From: Clostridiales bacterium
Lineage (GTDB): Bacteria; Bacillota; Clostridia; Saccharofermentanales; DTU023
Length of the DNA stretch: 14,850 bases
Reading direction: 5' to 3'
Assembly (NCBI GenBank): GCA_004556455.1
Contig: SFGY01000025.1
Coordinates: 1-14,850 of the forward strand
The notes beneath the pieces were generated by a model. It was not told the DNA's origin. It was given only the letters and a program-made list of their open reading frames with translations, and did not search any database. Each line of letters opens with the position of its first letter. Position 1 is the stretch's first letter. The position numbers and the translations under genes were made by a program. Positions 1 to 7,057 of this stretch are shown here, one piece after another.

Positions 1-1
1 G

Positions 2-121
2 CTGGATGTGAAGATCATTTTCATGACCGTCCGCTGCGTCTTTGCGAGAGAGGGAATCAGCGCAGAAGGCAGCGCAACGATGGAAGCGTTTACGGGAACG
101 GAGGCTACATCTCATGAATGA
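2..121 (+). CDS. Sugar-phosphate transferase (bacterial sugar transferase family), 3' end only
   Basis: Reading from base 2 gives 39 residues then a TGA at 119-121. The tail has the shape usual at the C-terminus of polyprenyl-phosphate sugar transferases of the PglC/WbaP type: LD-KIIF-T, then R-EGIS-EG, then ATMEAFTG. These enzymes sit in the membrane and move a sugar phosphate from a UDP-sugar to undecaprenyl phosphate, which starts repeat-unit synthesis. The catalytic part lies upstream of the window and cannot be examined. The end overlaps the next gene by 8 bases (start codon at 114), so the two are translationally linked. The PglD-like neighbour suggests the primed sugar may be an N-acetylated amino sugar, but this is inference. 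The family call rests on a short conserved tail and is therefore moderate. Confidence 0.7.
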   Translation: MDVKIIFMTVRCVFAREGISAEGSATMEAFTGTEATSHE

Positions 122-728
122 GCAAGTTATTGTGATTGGAGCCAGCGGTCACGGAAAGGTTGTTGCGGACATTATCCTCAGCTGTGGAGATACGTTGCTC
201 GGCTTCTTGGATGACAACGAAACGCTTCCGGATGAGATTGATGGGATTCCTGTTTTAGGGAAGATATCGAACTATGGAAAGTATTCGAATGCCGCGTTTG
301 TGATTGCAATCGGCAATTCGGCTATCCGCGAGAAAATTGCACGACAGCTTGACGGTGTGCGCTGGTATACCGCGATTCACCCCACTGCGGTTGTCTCCCA
401 GCTGAATACGCAGATCGGCGAGGGCAGTGTTGCTATGGCGAATGCTGTTGTCAATCCATCTGCGCACATAGGAAAGCACTGCATTATCAATACATCGGCA
501 GTTGTGGAACATGACAACCGGATCGGTGACTTTGCGCATGTCTCTGTGGGTGCAAAACTGGGCGGAACGGTATCTATCGGCGACCATACTTGGGTTGGCA
601 TTGGAGCAATTGCCAGCAACAATGTATCTGTATGCGACCACTGCATGATCGGCGCGGGTACAGTTATCATTCATGATATCAAGGAGAGCGGAACTTATGT
701 TGGCATCCCTGCAAGAAAAATCAAGTAA
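114..728 (+). CDS. PglD/NeuD-like sugar O/N-acetyltransferase, left-handed beta-helix
   Basis: A 204-residue protein. The N-terminal part (residues 5-70) has a Rossmann-like nucleotide-sugar binding start, VIVIGASGHGKVV, followed by GFLDD and an AIGN turn. The rest (about 85-204) is a hexapeptide-repeat beta helix with repeated I-G-x-x motifs, ending GAGTVI and VGIPARKIK. His133 (VEHD) and His142 (FAHVS) match the two histidines of the acetyltransferase site; the first corresponds to the catalytic base of PglD. The family uses acetyl-CoA to acetylate a UDP-linked amino sugar or a sialic-acid-type sugar. Following a priming transferase, it probably finishes the first sugar, as PglD does before PglC; the aminotransferase and dehydratase that would make that sugar are not in the window. 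ATG 114 is chosen because GGAGG (100-104) lies 9 bases upstream and because the GASGHGKVV motif then begins at the usual distance. The exact substrate cannot be read from sequence. Confidence 0.88.
   Translation: MNEQVIVIGASGHGKVVADIILSCGDTLLGFLDDNETLPDEIDGIPVLGKISNYGKYSNAAFVIAIGNSAIREKIARQLDGVRWYTAIHPTAVVSQLNTQIGEGSVAMANAVVNPSAHIGKHCIINTSAVVEHDNRIGDFAHVSVGAKLGGTVSIGDHTWVGIGAIASNNVSVCDHCMIGAGTVIIHDIKESGTYVGIPARKIK
682..686 (+). promoter_or_regulatory. Ribosome binding site AGGAG inside the acetyltransferase gene
   Basis: AGGAG lies 10 bases before ATG 697 and inside the last codons of the acetyltransferase gene. It supports a start at 697 for the following glycosyltransferase rather than an upstream in-frame ATG at 673, which has no such site. 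Confidence 0.7.
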
Positions 729-1750
729 GAGACTTCTGGTTCTTGCCAACAATGATGTCGGTTTGTATCGCTTTCGAAAAGATCTGCTTGCCGCGCTTCT
801 GTCGGCAGGCCATGCGGTATACATTTCTCTGCCAGACGGCGGCTTTGTCCCGGAGCTTGTGCAGATCGGCTGCCGCTTTATTGATACACCCATCGACCGC
901 CGGGGCATGAATCCGCTTCGTGACAGCAAGCTCTTTCACCAATATCGGGCGATTCTGAAAGAAGTCAAGCCAGACCTTGTTCTGACCCGTGAATATCACT
1001 GGATTGGGCAGCGCCATCGAAAACGGCGGCTGGCTGAAGAAGTTCGTGCTGGCGCTCTATAGACCGGCGCTGAAAGGCGCAAGGGTTGTGTTTTTCGAGA
1101 ATGCCGGGAATCGTGACACCCTCGCTGCCACCGGTGTGGTGCCGAAGGGACGGGATGTAGTGCTGCACGGTGCAGGCGTCAATCTGGAGGATTACCCCTG
1201 CCAGCCCTACCCGCAGGCGGGGCCGGTGCGCTTCCTCTTTGTGGGACGCGTGATGCACGAAAAGGGCGTGGACGAGTTGTTCGCCGCTGCCAAACGGATG
1301 AAGCAGCAATACGGCGAGCAGGTGGAGTTTCACATGGTCGGCTCATTTGAGGAAGCCTACAAGCCTGTCATGGACCAGCTGGAGCAGGCGGGCGTGGTCA
1401 AGTACCACGGTTATCAGTCGGATATGAAGCCGTTTTACGCGATGGCGGGCTGTGTGGTGCTGCCATCCTATCACGAGGGTATGTCCAATGTGCTGCTGGA
1501 GGCTGCTGCCTCCGGGCGACCGCTGATCACCAGCGACATCCCCGGCTGCCGCGAGGCGGTGGAGAACGGCGTCAGCGGGTATCTGTGTCCGGCGAGGGAC
1601 GCAGGTGCGCTGTATGAGGCTATGCGGCGGTTTGCAGCGCTGTCCGTGGAACAGCGCTCCCAAATGGGCCGCTGCGGACGTGAACGGATGGAGCAGCAGT
1701 TCAGCAAAACCGCCGTTGTGGCGGAAACCATCAAACAGTTGGAGATTTGA
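697..1750 (+). pseudogene. GT4 glycosyltransferase (PglA/CapM-like), disrupted by an internal out-of-frame deletion
   Basis: Two frames together make one GT4 protein. Frame 697-1062 gives the N-terminal start LLVLANNDVGLYRFRKDLL, DRRGMNP and VKPDLVLT, then slips into unrelated residues and stops at 1062. The remainder continues from about 989 in another frame: NITGLGSAIENGG, VFFENAGN, GAGVNLEDY, VGRVMHEKGVDELF, and the donor-site E-x7-E (codons at 1475 and 1499), ending at 1750. Intact relatives carry about 21 further residues between VVLT and NITGLG (a TIKPNIYGG-type stretch), so roughly 62 bases seem lost near 985-989. GTG 989 has no good ribosome site, so the second part is probably not made alone. 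Intact relatives add a sugar to the lipid-linked first sugar. The gene overlaps its upstream neighbour by 32 bases and sits 1 base before the polymerase gene. A sequencing or assembly fault is the main alternative to a real mutation. Confidence 0.82.
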
Positions 1751-1751
1751 A

Positions 1752-2861
1752 ATGCGAGAGTTAGTGGTTCTCATGCTCATAGCGGTTGCGCTGGCCTGGT
1801 GCGCCGATCATGTGACTGTCGGGCCGGTAAACCCCAATCGGCGACACCGGATGATCGTCTGCACCTTGGTGATCATCATCCTGCTGGCGGGGTTTGCCGG
1901 ACTGAGAACGCACTGCAACGATACCGGCGCATACCGTCATGGTTATGAATTGATCACTGAAAGCTCGTGGGAATCGACGGATAAGAGCATCGGTGCGAAT
2001 CCTCTGTTTAACTGGGTGAACTATCAGTTGAAGATGCACGGTGCGTCTACGCAGAATTTTCTGATGTTCTGGGCGTTCCTGACGGTTGGCTGCTATATTG
2101 CCTTCGTGCATCGATATTCTGCAAATTACTCGTTGACGATTTTCCTGCTCTTTACAACCGGCTGCTATACCTTTGTTTTTGCCGGTATCAAGCAGGCTGC
2201 GGCAGTCGGTATTGCGGTCATTGCCGTCATGTTTGCCCTTAGGAAAAAGTGGCTTCTTTTCATCGCGGGTATTGCAATTGCAACGCTGATTCACCCTTAC
2301 GCATTGATGTACCTGCTGGTGCCCTTTATGGAATTCCGCCCATGGACCAAGAAGACCTATTGGGTGCTGGCAATTTTCCTTGCGGCAGGCTTCCTGCTGC
2401 GTCCGTTGATTGGTACGGTGGTCAATATCACTACATTGTTGGGTGAGGAATATACCATTTCATCCTTCACAGAAGAAGGAGTCAGTATTTTTCGTGTTCT
2501 CGTCTGCAATGTTCCGCTGGCCCTGTCCTTCATCTATCGCAGGAGACTGTTTGCAGACAGCTCAAAAGCCGAGAATCTTGTGATAAACCTGACCATGCTT
2601 AACGGAGCGATCATGTTCGTTGGGCTTTTCGGAACGGCAAACTACTTTGCACGGCTGGCCAACTATTTTTTGATTTTCCAGTCGCTGTCGCTTCCCTGGA
2701 TGCTGAAGAAAATCGGCGGCAGGGATAGGAAAATACTGACTGCACTGATGGTGTTGGGATATCTTGCATACTTCTATTACGCGAATGCAATCAACCAGCC
2801 GTTTGATCAGGACTTTGCACGGTTGAGACTGTCGGAGTACCTTGCACAGTTGGGAGGGTAA
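1752..2861 (+). CDS. EpsG-family polysaccharide polymerase, multi-pass membrane protein
   Basis: A 369-residue, very hydrophobic protein with about ten likely membrane segments, including roughly 3-19, 34-51, 102-119, 126-145, 148-163, 167-190, 203-224, 246-262, 282-294, 300-316 and 328-345. EpsG-family marks are visible: an RTHCNDTGAYRHGY segment (52-65) after the second helix, a GIKQAAAVGI helix (145-154; the family usually has RQ or KQ here), an HPYALMYLL helix start (181-189), and ANYFARLANYFL near the end (296-307). Proteins of this family act as the Wzy-type polymerase that joins exported lipid-linked repeat units outside the membrane. GGAG (1741-1744) precedes ATG 1752 by 7 bases; the gene starts 1 base after the disrupted GT4 and ends 3 bases before the next GT4. 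It is the only polymerase candidate in the window. The linkage formed cannot be predicted. Confidence 0.85.
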   Translation: MRELVVLMLIAVALAWCADHVTVGPVNPNRRHRMIVCTLVIIILLAGFAGLRTHCNDTGAYRHGYELITESSWESTDKSIGANPLFNWVNYQLKMHGASTQNFLMFWAFLTVGCYIAFVHRYSANYSLTIFLLFTTGCYTFVFAGIKQAAAVGIAVIAVMFALRKKWLLFIAGIAIATLIHPYALMYLLVPFMEFRPWTKKTYWVLAIFLAAGFLLRPLIGTVVNITTLLGEEYTISSFTEEGVSIFRVLVCNVPLALSFIYRRRLFADSSKAENLVINLTMLNGAIMFVGLFGTANYFARLANYFLIFQSLSLPWMLKKIGGRDRKILTALMVLGYLAYFYYANAINQPFDQDFARLRLSEYLAQLGG

Positions 2862-2864
2862 AGC

Positions 2865-3968
2865 ATGGATCCTATTCGTATTTTGCAAGTTGTTACCCAC
2901 ATGGATCGCGGCGGACTGGAAACTATGCTGATGAACTACTATCGGCATATGGACCGCGAGAAGGTGCAGTTTGATTTCCTTACGCACCGGCAGGAACGAG
3001 CCGCCTATGATGACGAGATCGAGGCATTGGGCGGGAAAATCTATCGCTTGCCCCGCCTTGTGCCGTGGAGCAAGTCATATCTTACTGTGCTGGATCGGTT
3101 CTTTGACGATCACCCGGAATATAAAATTGTTCATGTTCATCAGGACTGCCTCAGTTCGATTATCCTGAAAGTAGCTGAAGGCCACGGCGTGCCGGTGCGG
3201 ATTGCACACAGCCATAGCGCCAATCAGGATAAGAACCTGAAATATCCGATCAAGCTTTGGTATAAGCGGAATATTCCCAAGTATGCGACTAATCTTTTTG
3301 CTTGCGGCAGAGATGCAGGCGATTGGATGTTCGGCGGCACGCCGTATCAGATCATCAACAACGCAATTGACGCTGTAGCCTACACCTACAGCCCGTTAAA
3401 GCGTACCGAAAAGCGACGGGAATTGGGACTTGCAACTGAATTCGTCGTTAGTCACGTCGGCCGGTTCAATCAGCCGAAAAACCACCCATTCTTACTTGCC
3501 ATCTTTGCCGTGCTGCTGAAAAAAGAGCCGAACGCCACGCTCCTGCTGGTGGGCGGCGGCGAGGATATGCCGAAGATGCAGGCAAAGGCGCGGGAGCTTG
3601 GCATTGCGGATCACGTTCGCTTTTTGGGGGTCCGCAGTGACGTTGCCGACCTGATGCAGGCCATGGACGTGTTTGCGTTTCCGTCTCTGTATGAGGGGCT
3701 TCCCGTTACCATGGTGGAAGCGCAGGCGGCGGGGCTGCCATGCATCATCTCTGACAAGGTTCCGCCGGAGTGCATCCTGACAGAGGGACTTGTGGATGTC
3801 ATGCCGCTATCAGCTGGGACGGAGGCGTGGGCTGACGCGATCCTCGGAAAGTGCAATACACCTCGCACGGACCGCAGAGCCGAAATTGCCGCTCACGGCT
3901 TCGACATCACCACGGAGGCTGTCAAACTACAGGAGTTCTACTTGAGTGCTTATGAACAAAACTGCTGA
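2865..3968 (+). CDS. GT4-family glycosyltransferase (EpsF-like)
   Basis: A 367-residue, two-domain GT-B enzyme. The N-terminal acceptor domain opens ILQVVTHMDRGGLETMLMNYYR (split here: GGLE at 16-19), with IVHVHQ (88-93) and AHSHSAN (114-120). The C-terminal donor domain starts at about 192 with VVSHVGRF and QPKNH, followed by LLLVGGGED (226-234), VRFLGVRSDV (251-260) and the nucleotide-sugar motif SLYEGLPVTMVEAQ. In that motif Glu277 and Glu285 form the E-x7-E signature. The length is normal for GT4. The opening HMDRGGLE style is typical of EpsF-like exopolysaccharide enzymes. It is a retaining transferase, probably adding a hexose to the lipid-linked intermediate. GGAGG (2853-2857) lies 7 bases before ATG 2865. 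The gene body is GC-rich (40 of 60 bases are G or C at 3541-3600). The sugar and linkage are unknown. Confidence 0.9.
   Translation: MDPIRILQVVTHMDRGGLETMLMNYYRHMDREKVQFDFLTHRQERAAYDDEIEALGGKIYRLPRLVPWSKSYLTVLDRFFDDHPEYKIVHVHQDCLSSIILKVAEGHGVPVRIAHSHSANQDKNLKYPIKLWYKRNIPKYATNLFACGRDAGDWMFGGTPYQIINNAIDAVAYTYSPLKRTEKRRELGLATEFVVSHVGRFNQPKNHPFLLAIFAVLLKKEPNATLLLVGGGEDMPKMQAKARELGIADHVRFLGVRSDVADLMQAMDVFAFPSLYEGLPVTMVEAQAAGLPCIISDKVPPECILTEGLVDVMPLSAGTEAWADAILGKCNTPRTDRRAEIAAHGFDITTEAVKLQEFYLSAYEQNC
3931..3935 (+). promoter_or_regulatory. Ribosome binding site AGGAG for the GT2 gene at 3946
   Basis: AGGAG lies inside the preceding gene, 10 bases before GTG 3946 and 16 before ATG 3952. The usual spacing favours the GTG start. 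A stop codon in the same frame at 3943-3945 rules out any earlier start. Confidence 0.55.
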
Positions 3969-4851
3969 TCCGATTCTCACCATTTTCACCCCCGCTTACA
4001 ACCGCGCGCATACCCTCCCGCGTACCTATGAGAGCCTTTGCCGCCAAAGTTGCAAGGCCTTCATCTGGCTCGTTGTGGACGATGGTTCCACGGACAACAC
4101 AGCCGCGTTGGTGCAGCAGTGGCAGAGCCGCGATAACGGGTTTGAGATTCAGTACATCTACAAGGAAAATGGCGGCATGCATACGGCCCACAATGTTGCC
4201 TACGCCAATATTCACACCGAACTGAACACCTGCATTGACTCGGACGATATGCTGGCAGACGGCGCGGTGGAGAAGATCCTGAGCAAATGGGCGGAGGTCA
4301 AAGATAAAGGCTATGCTGGTCTTGTCGGGCTTGACGCTGATTTCACCGGGAATGTTATTGGAAAAGGCTTTCCGGTCAATATGACGGAGACAACCATTTC
4401 CGGCTACTATGCTGCCGGGGGGGCAGGCGACAAAAAGCTGGTCTACCGCACGGATGTGATCAACGCTTACCCGGAGTACCCTGTGTTCGAGGGTGAGAAG
4501 TATGTCAGCTTGTCTTACAAATATCTCCTGATCGATCAGAATTATAAGCTGGCTGTGCTGGACGATATCCTGTGCAACGTGGAGTATCAGCCGGATGGAT
4601 CCAGCAACAATATGCTCCGGCAGTACCTGAAAAATCCGAAGGGGTTTGCCTTCTGGCGGACGGTCAAGATGCAGTACCCGGAGTCCTTCAAGCGGCTGGT
4701 TATGGATTGCATCCACTACTGCTCCAGCAGTCAGATTGCCGGAAACCGGCATTATATCAAGGAATCTCCCCGTAAGCTGCTGACGGTGCTGTGTATACCG
4801 GCTGGATGGGCGCTGACGGGGTATATCAGGAGAAAGGCGAGGAAAGCATGA
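3946..4851 (+). CDS. GT2-family glycosyltransferase, TPAYNR subtype
   Basis: A 301-residue protein with a GT-A fold. The strand TIFTPAYNRAHTLPR (12-26) is followed by VVDDGSTDNT (43-52; UDP-binding aspartates), NGGMHTAHN (75-83) and the metal-binding DSDD (98-101). The acceptor region includes FEGEKYV (181-187). The C-terminus turns basic and hydrophobic (PAGWALTGYIRRKARKA), which suggests membrane contact. It is an inverting transferase for an unknown sugar in the repeat unit. It resembles the later gene at 11852-12760 in its opening, in LCRQSCK/LCEQSCK, and in the E-G/P-G-E-K acceptor segment. GTG 3946 is preferred on ribosome-site spacing; ATG 3952, two codons on, is possible. It overlaps the preceding gene by 23 bases and the next by 4 (ATGA). 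DNA is GC-rich here (38 of 60 at 4081-4140). Confidence 0.9.
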   Translation: MLMNKTADPILTIFTPAYNRAHTLPRTYESLCRQSCKAFIWLVVDDGSTDNTAALVQQWQSRDNGFEIQYIYKENGGMHTAHNVAYANIHTELNTCIDSDDMLADGAVEKILSKWAEVKDKGYAGLVGLDADFTGNVIGKGFPVNMTETTISGYYAAGGAGDKKLVYRTDVINAYPEYPVFEGEKYVSLSYKYLLIDQNYKLAVLDDILCNVEYQPDGSSNNMLRQYLKNPKGFAFWRTVKMQYPESFKRLVMDCIHYCSSSQIAGNRHYIKESPRKLLTVLCIPAGWALTGYIRRKARKA

Positions 4852-5855
4852 ATAACAAAAAAATCTCTGTATGCCTTCCGTTTTACAATATCGAGCCTTA
4901 TGTAAGCCGATGCCTTGATTCGGTTCTTGACAATACATATCGGAATCTGGAAATTATCTGCGTAAATGATGGTAGCACAGACGGGACGTCAGCATTGTTG
5001 CACGAATATGCAAAAAAAGACCCACGTGTGATCGTCATTGATAATGAGAATGGTGGGGTTTCGTTTGCCAGACAAGCCGCAATTGATATTGCGACAGGTG
5101 ATTTTCTTTCTTTTGTCGATGGAGACGATTGGGTGCATCCTCAATTTTTCGAGATCCTGTTGACTGTTCAGGAGAAAACAGGAGCAGAAGCGGTTGTTTG
5201 CAATTACGCGGCTTGCGCAGAGTTTGCGGAACCACACGAAATCGAGGCAGATAAAGTTCCCTTCCAAGTGGCTGATAATCTATCTCTACTGAATGACTGG
5301 CACGCTCGGACGCATATTTGGGGCAGAATATATTCAAGAAAGTTATCACCCCAAACAGTCGTACCTCGCAATATCAATATGGGAGAGGACACGGCTTTCA
5401 ATCTATCGTTTTTGTGCAGCGAACAGGACACTCGTGTGGCAAGAGTGTCCGAAGCACTCTATTTTTATTTTCAGCGTGAAGATTCAATCGTTCATACTGT
5501 GTCGCACGCGGGCAAACTTGATGTTGCGCTTTTCTTTGTTGAACAGTATGCCGCCATTAAGGAGACCGATAAATATGGCATCGTTTTACATGAGATTTTA
5601 AGAAATATGCTGACCTATCGGTATCTGATGTCTTTTTCTGGAGATCAGGGTTCAATCCGAAAAACATGTAGATCAATTTATGCCTTCTGCAAGAGAAACT
5701 GGGTAAGCTCGTTTCCTGTAAAAGAAAAAATGAAATATTCCATTCTCTACTACTGCCCGTTCGTGTACCGCCTTTTCCGTATTATTACAGACCCGACAAT
5801 GCTGGATTGGGAACGTATTGAAAAGAAACGGCAGCAGGAAAAAGTGGAGCGGTGA
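4848..5855 (+). CDS. GT2-family glycosyltransferase
   Basis: A 335-residue GT-A enzyme: ISVCLPFYNIEPYVSRCLDS (6-25), ICVNDGSTDGT (37-47; Asn-Asp in place of the commoner Asp-Asp), ENGGVSFARQAA (67-78) and SFVDGDDW (88-95; DGDD rather than DADD or DSDD). The acceptor-site motif is NMGEDTAFNLSF (177-188), with the Glu-Asp pair at 180-181. The C-terminal part carries FPVKEKMKYSILYY and several aromatic residues, likely a membrane-associated tail, then a charged end. It is probably an inverting sugar transferase in repeat-unit assembly. ATG 4848 overlaps the upstream stop (ATGA); GAGGA (4839-4843) is 4 bases away. The DNA is clearly more AT-rich than both flanking genes (25 of 60 G or C at 5461-5520), which hints at separate acquisition. 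The sugar added is unknown. Confidence 0.9.
   Translation: MNNKKISVCLPFYNIEPYVSRCLDSVLDNTYRNLEIICVNDGSTDGTSALLHEYAKKDPRVIVIDNENGGVSFARQAAIDIATGDFLSFVDGDDWVHPQFFEILLTVQEKTGAEAVVCNYAACAEFAEPHEIEADKVPFQVADNLSLLNDWHARTHIWGRIYSRKLSPQTVVPRNINMGEDTAFNLSFLCSEQDTRVARVSEALYFYFQREDSIVHTVSHAGKLDVALFFVEQYAAIKETDKYGIVLHEILRNMLTYRYLMSFSGDQGSIRKTCRSIYAFCKRNWVSSFPVKEKMKYSILYYCPFVYRLFRIITDPTMLDWERIEKKRQQEKVER
5846..5849 (+). promoter_or_regulatory. Ribosome binding site GGAG that decides the start at 5858
   Basis: GGAG lies 8 bases before ATG 5858 but only 2 before the in-frame GTG at 5852, so the ATG is the better start for the following GT4 gene. Confidence 0.65.
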
Positions 5856-5857
5856 GA

Positions 5858-7054
5858 ATGTCTAAACACACCATTCTCATCTTCTCCCAAGCCATGGAAC
5901 TTGGCGGGGTGGAGCGCAGTTTGCTGGGGTTGCTGGACTCCATCGACTATGACCGCTATGATGTTGACCTTTTCCTGATGCGGCACAGCGGCGAATTGAT
6001 GCCGTACCTGAATCCGAAGGCGAATCTTCTTCCGGAAATTCCGCAATACGCATCGCTGGCGGTCCCTATGGCGTCGCTGCTTAGAAGTGGGCAGATCGGC
6101 GTTCTTTGCGGGCGGCTGAAAGGGAAGCTTGCAGCCAAGCGCTTCGACAAGCGGCATCCCGGCGGCAAGCCCTCTGTTACCGCGCTGACCTACAGCCACA
6201 AGTACACGCTATCTGCCATGCCGCAGATTTCCGATAAGACCTATGACCTTGCCATCAGCTTTCTGACGCCGCATTATTTCGCGCGGGAGCGGGTCAAGGC
6301 AAAAAAATACGCCGCGTGGATTCATACGGACTATACCGCTCTGTCGTTTGATCGGTCGGCGGAGCTTGCCATGTGGAGCGGATATGACGCGATTTGTGGC
6401 GTGTCGGAGCAGGCGTCCCGGAGTTTTCGGACGGTGTTTCCGGAGCTTTCCAATCAGGTTCAGACCGTCGAAAATATCCTGCCGAGGGAACTGACCACCA
6501 AGCAGGCAGAGCAGCCGCAGACTGATATGCCCTCCGATGGCGCTGTTAAGATTCTTTCTGTTGGCCGTTTCTGTGACGCAAAAAACTTTGACAACGTGCC
6601 GGATATCTGCCGCCGCCTGATGGAGAACGGTCTGGATGTCAAATGGTATCTCATTGGTTACGGCGGAGAGGAACCGCTGATCCGGCAGAAGATCGCCGAG
6701 GCCGGGATGCAGGAGCGCGTCATTATTCTCGGCAAGAAGGACAATCCTTATCCCTATATGCGGGCCTGCGACCTGTATGTGCAGCCCTCCCGCTACGAGG
6801 GTAAGGCCGTTACCGTGCGGGAGGCACAGCTTCTCGGCAAGCCGGTTGTCATCACAAGCTATGCCACTTCCGCCAGCCAGCTGGAGGACGACGTGGACGG
6901 CGTGATTGCCCCGATGGACAACGAAGGCTGCGCTGCCGGTATTGCGGCTCTGCTGCGTGACCCATCGCGGATGCAGCGGCTTTCAGAAAACTGTGTCAAG
7001 CGAGACTATACGAACAGTGCGGAGGTTGAAAAAATCTACGCGCTGATGGAGTGA
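5858..7054 (+). CDS. GT4-family glycosyltransferase
   Basis: A 398-residue GT-B enzyme. The N-terminal domain opens with TILIFSQAMELGGVERSLL (GGVER 16-20, the phosphate loop). A long, basic variable region covers 75-120 (RLKGKLAAKRFDKRHPGGK), then YAAWIHTDYT (151-160) and ICGVSEQ (179-185). The donor domain begins at ILSVGRF (232-238) with DAKNFDN, WYLIGYGGEE (263-272), VIILGKKDNPYPYM (288-301) and SRYEGKAVTVREAQLLGKPVV, in which Glu314 and Glu322 form E-x7-E. The H-T-D-Y segment and GKKDNPYPY are usual in GT4 exopolysaccharide enzymes. It is a retaining sugar transferase at the membrane face; the acceptor is unknown. It begins 2 bases after the preceding gene and ends 3 bases before the acyltransferase gene. 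The full family length suggests it is functional. Confidence 0.9.
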   Translation: MSKHTILIFSQAMELGGVERSLLGLLDSIDYDRYDVDLFLMRHSGELMPYLNPKANLLPEIPQYASLAVPMASLLRSGQIGVLCGRLKGKLAAKRFDKRHPGGKPSVTALTYSHKYTLSAMPQISDKTYDLAISFLTPHYFARERVKAKKYAAWIHTDYTALSFDRSAELAMWSGYDAICGVSEQASRSFRTVFPELSNQVQTVENILPRELTTKQAEQPQTDMPSDGAVKILSVGRFCDAKNFDNVPDICRRLMENGLDVKWYLIGYGGEEPLIRQKIAEAGMQERVIILGKKDNPYPYMRACDLYVQPSRYEGKAVTVREAQLLGKPVVITSYATSASQLEDDVDGVIAPMDNEGCAAGIAALLRDPSRMQRLSENCVKRDYTNSAEVEKIYALME

Positions 7055-7057
7055 ACG

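Noticed and set aside
255..929. 224-codon open frame on the minus strand
   Set aside because: It is antisense to the acetyltransferase and the GT4 start, with no recognisable domain.
989..1750. Treating the second half of the broken GT4 as an independent gene starting at GTG 989
   Set aside because: There is no ribosome site before GTG 989, and the protein would begin in the middle of a conserved GT4 N-terminal domain. It is better read as the rest of a disrupted gene.
4738..4750. GCCGG-AAA-CCGGC small hairpin
   Set aside because: Five-base arms in GC-rich coding DNA are expected by chance and nothing regulatory is nearby.
3922..4938. Long open frame of 338 codons on the minus strand
   Set aside because: It lies entirely opposite well-supported glycosyltransferase genes, has no family motifs and its protein reads as low-sense antisense sequence. 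It is a by-product of GC-rich codon use.
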